DNA of 48,205 nucleotides from an uncultured Alphaproteobacteria bacterium (GTDB lineage Bacteria > Pseudomonadota > Alphaproteobacteria > Rhodospirillales > Rhodospirillaceae), in NCBI GenBank assembly GCA_902575965.1, contig CACGTM010000007.1, positions 1-48,205 of the forward strand. Reading direction: 5' to 3'. This document shows positions 44,391 to 48,205 of the stretch, piece by piece. How positions within the stretch are numbered: position 1 is the stretch's first letter; each line of letters opens with the position of its first letter. A program made the position numbers and the translations under genes. The notes below the pieces were generated by a model, which saw only the letters and a list, made by a program, of their open reading frames with translations, was not told where the DNA came from and ran no database searches.

Positions 44391-44488
44391 AAAAAATCAT
44401 AATATAGTTATTTAATAATATACACTTAAGAATAAAATGATTAAAATCATAAAAACTATTAATCAAGGTATCATAAAGGAATGTTAAT

Positions 44489-45295
44489 ATGTCAATATTA
44501 GTTTTTGGAGGTACAGGTAAAGTTGGATCAGTAGCAGTCAAGCACCTGATAAATGATGGCCTTAAAGTAAAAATTTTTTCTCATTCACCAGATAAATTTA
44601 ATACTTTTCCAAATGAAGTGGAATTTATTCAAGGTGATCTAGACAATCCAGAGACTATCCCAAATGCTCTATTAGATGTAGAAGATATGATCTTAATTCT
44701 TGGTGTTCACAAGGATGAACAAGAAAGAGGATTATCTGTTATAAATGCTGCTAAAAAGTCAAATATTAAGAGAATCATTTATTTGTCATTAGTTCATGAC
44801 CCCGGAACTGAGGCCGTTCCATTTTATAAAAGTAAATTAGTAATAGAAAATGAGTTTAAACAATCTGATATGAATTGGACAATTATTCGCTCAAGCAGCT
44901 TTTTTCAATCAGATGCATTGCTCAAAAATGATATAGTAGATAAAGGTATTTTTAGTGCTCCTATTGGTTCTCAAGGAGTCTATAGAATAGATACAAGAGA
45001 TGTTGGTTATGCTATGGCAAAAGCAACTATTAATAAGTTTAATGAAAACCAAGAATTCCGTCTGTTTGGCGATGATCCCTTAACTGGTGAAGGTATTGCA
45101 GATATATATTCTCGTTTATTGGATAAAAATATTATTTATGGGGGAGATGATCTAGATAAATGGGCATCCTTTAAGAAAGATGGTTTTCCTCCCTGGTCAT
45201 TAAATTCACTAAGAATTATGTATGGGTGTGTTCAAAAAAATGGAATGAAACCCTTTCCTGGTGAGAAAAAGTGCCATTTATTACCAGAAAACTAA
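44489..45295 (+). CDS. NmrA-like NAD(P)-binding protein
   Basis: An atypical SDR of 268 residues. The N-terminal VFGGTGKVGSVAVKHL is the NmrA/HSCARG-type cofactor motif, followed by IQGDLDNPETI. IRSSSFFQSD and GVYRIDTRDVGYAMAKA occur as in the NmrA and QOR2 groups. The canonical YxxxK is replaced by FYKSKLVIE, so catalysis is possible but unproven. A AAAGGA ribosome site precedes the ATG. It is a single plus-strand gene between minus-strand genes. The role may be redox sensing or quinone reduction. Confidence 0.85.
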   Translation: MSILVFGGTGKVGSVAVKHLINDGLKVKIFSHSPDKFNTFPNEVEFIQGDLDNPETIPNALLDVEDMILILGVHKDEQERGLSVINAAKKSNIKRIIYLSLVHDPGTEAVPFYKSKLVIENEFKQSDMNWTIIRSSSFFQSDALLKNDIVDKGIFSAPIGSQGVYRIDTRDVGYAMAKATINKFNENQEFRLFGDDPLTGEGIADIYSRLLDKNIIYGGDDLDKWASFKKDGFPPWSLNSLRIMYGCVQKNGMKPFPGEKKCHLLPEN

Positions 45296-45347
45296 TATCT
45301 TTTGAAACGTTTGCAACTGAACTTGTTAGCTCATGGTAATATATTAA

Positions 45348-45746
45348 TTATTTTTTTAGATAATAATTATAGGCTACCTGGCCTCTTGTGTCCCAAATGT
45401 CTCTAATTGTATTATTTAAAAGAACTGTTAGATGCCTTCTTGTAGAGATTAAACAGTCATCATTTATTGGTAATTCATTAATTCTGTATTTTTTATTGTT
45501 AGGTTTTGTTAAAGTTTTATATTTAACCCAACCTTTTGAGAAAAGATATTTTTCATAGATATGCTTGGAATTGAAAGGCTCACCATGATCTATTGTAAAG
45601 TTACAAAGGTCTATGAGTGTTTTTTTATAATCTTGATTAAATGCGATAGCAATAGATCTTACTACACAGTCATTTGAACTTTTCTTAGATCTATAATATT
45701 TACTCCTACCACCATCGTCATAGGAAAAACTTCTTTTAAAATGCAT
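45348..45746 (-). CDS. Small cysteine-peptidase-like protein (phage-type C/H/D pattern)
   Basis: From the ATG at 45746 the protein has 132 residues; a TTG at 45761 is in frame but less likely. NDCVVRSIAIAF (C27), RRHLTVLLNN (H105) and RDIWDTRG (D116/D119) make a papain-like C-H-D order. The arrangement resembles small proteins common in phage genomes (DCVVRAI, then H.VA...G.I.DTWD). No phage gene is adjacent. A captured phage gene or a peptidase of host use are both possible. Function is inferred from pattern only. Confidence 0.55.
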   Translation of the reverse strand: MHFKRSFSYDDGGRSKYYRSKKSSNDCVVRSIAIAFNQDYKKTLIDLCNFTIDHGEPFNSKHIYEKYLFSKGWVKYKTLTKPNNKKYRINELPINDDCLISTRRHLTVLLNNTIRDIWDTRGQVAYNYYLKK

Positions 45747-45769
45747 TAGTTTAAATATCAAAGTATATA

Positions 45770-46966
45770 TTATGCTTTTTTTGTGGCCATCAAACTGTTC
45801 CAGAAATTCTTACTAAGTGTTGGGGCATTTTCATTAACGATTAAGCCAGCTTCCCGCATTAGTTCAGAAAAGTTTGAATCTCTATATTCTTCAGTCCACA
45901 CTTCGTTATTATAAACATGGTCCCACCATTGATTAAGTCGGCTATTCGCTGATGGAGGACGCTGATCATACGTTTTGAAATCAACAGGAAAAAAGACACC
46001 ACCTGGACGTAGTATTCTTTTAACTTCAGATAAAATTTTACGTGTGTCTTCAGTCGGTACTTCATGAAATAAGATATAAGCTGTTATAACATCAAAACTA
46101 TTAGACTCAAATTGTGTATCTTCCGCAAGTCTTTGACATAAATTTATATCTAATCCTAGTTCCACAGCACGCATATGGCCATATCGTAACATGGGAGCAG
46201 CTGTATCTATTCCCCATATGTCTGCATTAGGAAATCGTTCCTTCATAGCTAATGGTAACTGAGCAATCCCAGTTCCGAGGTCTAAGAAAGAATTCATTTT
46301 TCCATCTTCTGGGACTGGAACAATATCAGCAAGGCTGCGATGAAAAATATCTTCTGAATTCAAATCAAGAGTGAACACATTAACGCCATAATGATACACA
46401 TATCCACCAAGAGGGTCTCCTATATAACCACCTGGTTGAATGTGAATTTCATGTTTTGCATACTCTGGAATATTTAGAGTTGGATTAAGTTCGAGTGTCC
46501 CTGGCCCCTGCCCTTCTGCAGAAGCTAATTCTGCTAGATATAAGTCTTTATGCGCATGAAATCCATCAACGAGATTCTTCCACATAATTTGCTGGACGGT
46601 CGTTTTACATCGCATGGCAGTATAAATATTTGGGTCGTCTCCAATAATTTCTAATAGTTTCTCTATGGGTGGGGAGTTTGTTGGGTCAATATTTTGATCT
46701 TCAAGAATGCCATATAATTGTTTTAAGTTATTACGACCAAAGTCACGAAGAGACCATTTCCGGAATGCTTGTGCAAAATCAAGACGACTTTCCATATCAA
46801 GCTCAGGTAGTTTTTCAACACGCCCCTCAGGAAGTGAACCACGTGGCTCTATATCATGTTGAAGATTATTTAACGCGTCTTTTGATGTGACCTTATGAGG
46901 AGCAGAAACGGCAGAAACCGCTGTTGCTGCTGCTGATGTATTAAGAAGTGTGCGACGATCTAACAT
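45770..46966 (-). CDS. Methyltransferase with Tat-like signal peptide
   Basis: The N-terminus MLDRRTLLNTSAAATAVSAV has a twin-arginine and an alanine-rich hydrophobic stretch, like a Tat signal. The C-terminal half is a class I methyltransferase: SFLDLGTGIAQLPLAM (motif I), IWGIDTAAPML, DVITAYILFHEVP and RILRPGGVFFPVD. The middle (residues 50-210) is an unrecognised N-terminal domain. Total length is 398 residues. SAM is cytosolic, so export would be hard to reconcile; the signal may be vestigial or mark a membrane-associated fold. The coding sequence looks less AT-rich than its neighbours. It follows the 108-residue gene by nine bases. Confidence 0.8.
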   Translation of the reverse strand: MLDRRTLLNTSAAATAVSAVSAPHKVTSKDALNNLQHDIEPRGSLPEGRVEKLPELDMESRLDFAQAFRKWSLRDFGRNNLKQLYGILEDQNIDPTNSPPIEKLLEIIGDDPNIYTAMRCKTTVQQIMWKNLVDGFHAHKDLYLAELASAEGQGPGTLELNPTLNIPEYAKHEIHIQPGGYIGDPLGGYVYHYGVNVFTLDLNSEDIFHRSLADIVPVPEDGKMNSFLDLGTGIAQLPLAMKERFPNADIWGIDTAAPMLRYGHMRAVELGLDINLCQRLAEDTQFESNSFDVITAYILFHEVPTEDTRKILSEVKRILRPGGVFFPVDFKTYDQRPPSANSRLNQWWDHVYNNEVWTEEYRDSNFSELMREAGLIVNENAPTLSKNFWNSLMATKKA

Positions 46967-46975
46967 GGTATTTAC

Positions 46976-47302
46976 CTAACTGTCTTTTTTATTATCAGAA
47001 TTATTATTCTGCAGAAAACCATAGACACGTTTAATGAAACGGTCTCTTTGATTATTCCAAGCTGATGTTTCATCATCAGTTGGCTGATAACCCTCAATCA
47101 TTTCATTTGTAACCGATCCATTTTTTTCTAATAATGTTTCTACTATATTCATACGCCTTTGAAGAGCCCAGAATTCACTTCCTAGAGCAATCATACTGGA
47201 CATAACATTATCAATGACAGGATTTCCAAGAAATACATCTGGTGTTTGTGGTGGTATTGAATCCTCTCTATGTGTATGAGGAGTTTTAGATTTGTTACTC
47301 AT
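46976..47302 (-). CDS. Conserved hypothetical protein paired with AlkB-like gene
   Basis: A 108-residue soluble protein. After a polar leader of about 20 residues comes DVFLGNPVIDNVMSSMIALG, then a helical WALQRRMNIVETLLEKNG and a tryptophan-containing AWNNQRDRFIKRVYGFL. No cofactor motif is visible; it is not a rubredoxin because it has no cysteine pairs. It lies 40 bases after the AlkB-like gene and nine before the methyltransferase gene, so the three are probably one operon. Role unknown. Confidence 0.6.
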   Translation of the reverse strand: MSNKSKTPHTHREDSIPPQTPDVFLGNPVIDNVMSSMIALGSEFWALQRRMNIVETLLEKNGSVTNEMIEGYQPTDDETSAWNNQRDRFIKRVYGFLQNNNSDNKKDS

Positions 47303-47342
47303 ATAAGCCTTCTATTAATATTTATGGTTATAACTAATGATC

Positions 47343-48203
47343 TTATTTTATCACATTAGGATCAATATTAACTTTTGTTAAGTCACCTTTTATATGTGGC
47401 AATTCCATAACTTTTTTATTCATTATACTGAACCATAAGGGTGGAATGTAAGCAAGCACAAACATTCCATAATAACCATTAGGGAGTCTTGGTATATCAT
47501 CAAAATTTCTTAGAGTCTGGTACGGCCGCATAGGGTTAGCATGATGGTCAGAATGTCTTTCGAGATTCAGCATCGTCAAACCACTCAGTATATGATTTGA
47601 ATTCCATGAATGATGGGGTTTAGGAGATTCATATTGTCCGTATTTATCCTTTTCTCTCAATAAGCCATAATGAGCTACGTAATTTTGAGATGTAAGTTGA
47701 AACCATGCGTATATATTATGGAGTAGAATAAATACAAGCACTTGTATTCCAAATATGAAGACTAATACTGTATAAAGAATTAAACTAATGCATAATGATT
47801 GAAGAAGAGTATTTTTGAAACAAAAGAAGTCTTTTCCTTTTCTATTTAGTCTTTGTGTTTCTAGAGCAATTCCTTCTCTAATAACTCCAAAAACTTCCCT
47901 ATAGGCAAATCTATAAATTGATTCACCCAATCGTGAGCTTGAATTATCTTCGGGTGTTGCAACCCATTTATGGTGACCTCTGTTGTGTGCAATAGTAAAA
48001 TGCGGGTAACACACTATAGCAAGAGAAAATCGTGCTAATACACTTTCAAATGAGTTTTGCTTTTTGTGTCCTAGTTCGTGTGCATGAAGAATTGTAAATC
48101 CGTTACTCAAGCCGCAGAATATTGAAATTGCAATAAACCCTACTATTCCAATTTCATAGTAAGATGTAAACCAAGCACCAATTATTAGTATTGATAAGCC
48201 ATA
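47343..48203 (-). CDS. AlkB-type alkane monooxygenase/fatty acid desaturase family (5' end outside window)
   Basis: This is an integral-membrane non-haem diiron enzyme that hydroxylates alkanes or related chains with rubredoxin electrons. The histidine boxes are HAHELGHK, AHNRGHH and LERHSDHH, plus NYVAHYGLLRE. TPEDNSSSRLGES is typical of AlkB. Two usually conserved Glu residues are Ala here (AHNRGHH for EHNRGHH and VAHYG for VEHYG). The frame continues to the window end through a further membrane segment, so no start is given. A TTG at 48110 is internal. No rubredoxin gene is in view. AlkB relatives may use other substrates. Confidence 0.87.
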   Translation of the reverse strand, partial: YGLSILIIGAWFTSYYEIGIVGFIAISIFCGLSNGFTILHAHELGHKKQNSFESVLARFSLAIVCYPHFTIAHNRGHHKWVATPEDNSSSRLGESIYRFAYREVFGVIREGIALETQRLNRKGKDFFCFKNTLLQSLCISLILYTVLVFIFGIQVLVFILLHNIYAWFQLTSQNYVAHYGLLREKDKYGQYESPKPHHSWNSNHILSGLTMLNLERHSDHHANPMRPYQTLRNFDDIPRLPNGYYGMFVLAYIPPLWFSIMNKKVMELPHIKGDLTKVNIDPNVIK

Positions 48204-48205
48204 AA

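Noticed and set aside
1-48205. CRISPR arrays, IS elements, integrases, prophage or attachment sites
   Set aside because: No regularly spaced repeats, transposase or integrase motifs, or tRNA-side direct repeats were seen; the tRNA-Ser is not followed by an integrase.

Overview
The window is AT-rich bacterial chromosome, roughly 70% A+T by eye. Two gene blocks with typical alphaproteobacterial order suggest a member of that class: dusB-ntrB-ntrC-ntrY-ntrX-trkA-dat-hfq-hflX on the plus strand, and mltB-rlpA-dacA-tmk-holB-metG-tatD-MBL hydrolase on the minus strand. The AT bias, short intergenic gaps, TonB receptor and AlkB-type monooxygenase fit a marine, streamlined lineage (SAR116-like or a related group). 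That placement is inference. TGA is used as an ordinary stop (ntrX, mazG, the NMT1-type binding protein), so the genetic code is standard.

Region 1 (1-12.3 kb, plus strand): tRNA dihydrouridine synthase, two nitrogen-type two-component systems (NtrBC, NtrYX), TrkA, a D-amino-acid aminotransferase, a HAD phosphatase, Hfq, HflX and an inositol-monophosphatase-family enzyme. Region 2 (12.3-23.0 kb, minus strand): MazG, a methyltransferase, then the cell-wall and housekeeping block, converging on region 1 with one base between the stop codons. Region 3 (23.0-26.6 kb, plus): an NMT1/Tau-type ABC importer whose binding protein appears to start at a CTG codon, followed closely by a polysaccharide-pyruvyl-transferase-family gene. 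A tRNA-Ser(UGA) follows.

Region 4 (26.8-31.4 kb): a membrane protein gene broken by one in-frame TGA; an ECF sigma factor, small membrane protein, CpxP/CnrX-like periplasmic sensor and small secreted protein in one operon; a DUF6491-like periplasmic gene; and a VOC domain fused to two cyclic-nucleotide-binding domains. A TTTTCGACAGA element followed by CGTT, with the same 17-base spacer between CGACA and CGTT, lies before both the sigma gene and the DUF6491-like gene. It is a good candidate for the sigma factor's own promoter. Region 5 (31.5-37.6 kb, minus): an accessory cluster with a ThDP enzyme, an SDR, three methyltransferase-like proteins and an Fe/2-oxoglutarate oxygenase-like protein, product unknown.

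Region 6 (37.8-40.3 kb, plus): a renalase-like flavoprotein and small uncharacterised proteins. Region 7 (40.4-43.8 kb, minus): a TonB-dependent receptor with a strong terminator and a palindrome-rich upstream region, plus small membrane proteins, including one of 42 residues. Region 8 (43.9-48.2 kb): a tail-anchored J-domain protein, an NmrA-like protein, a C/H/D peptidase-like protein, and an operon of an AlkB-type monooxygenase (cut by the window end), a 108-residue protein and a methyltransferase with a Tat-like signal peptide.
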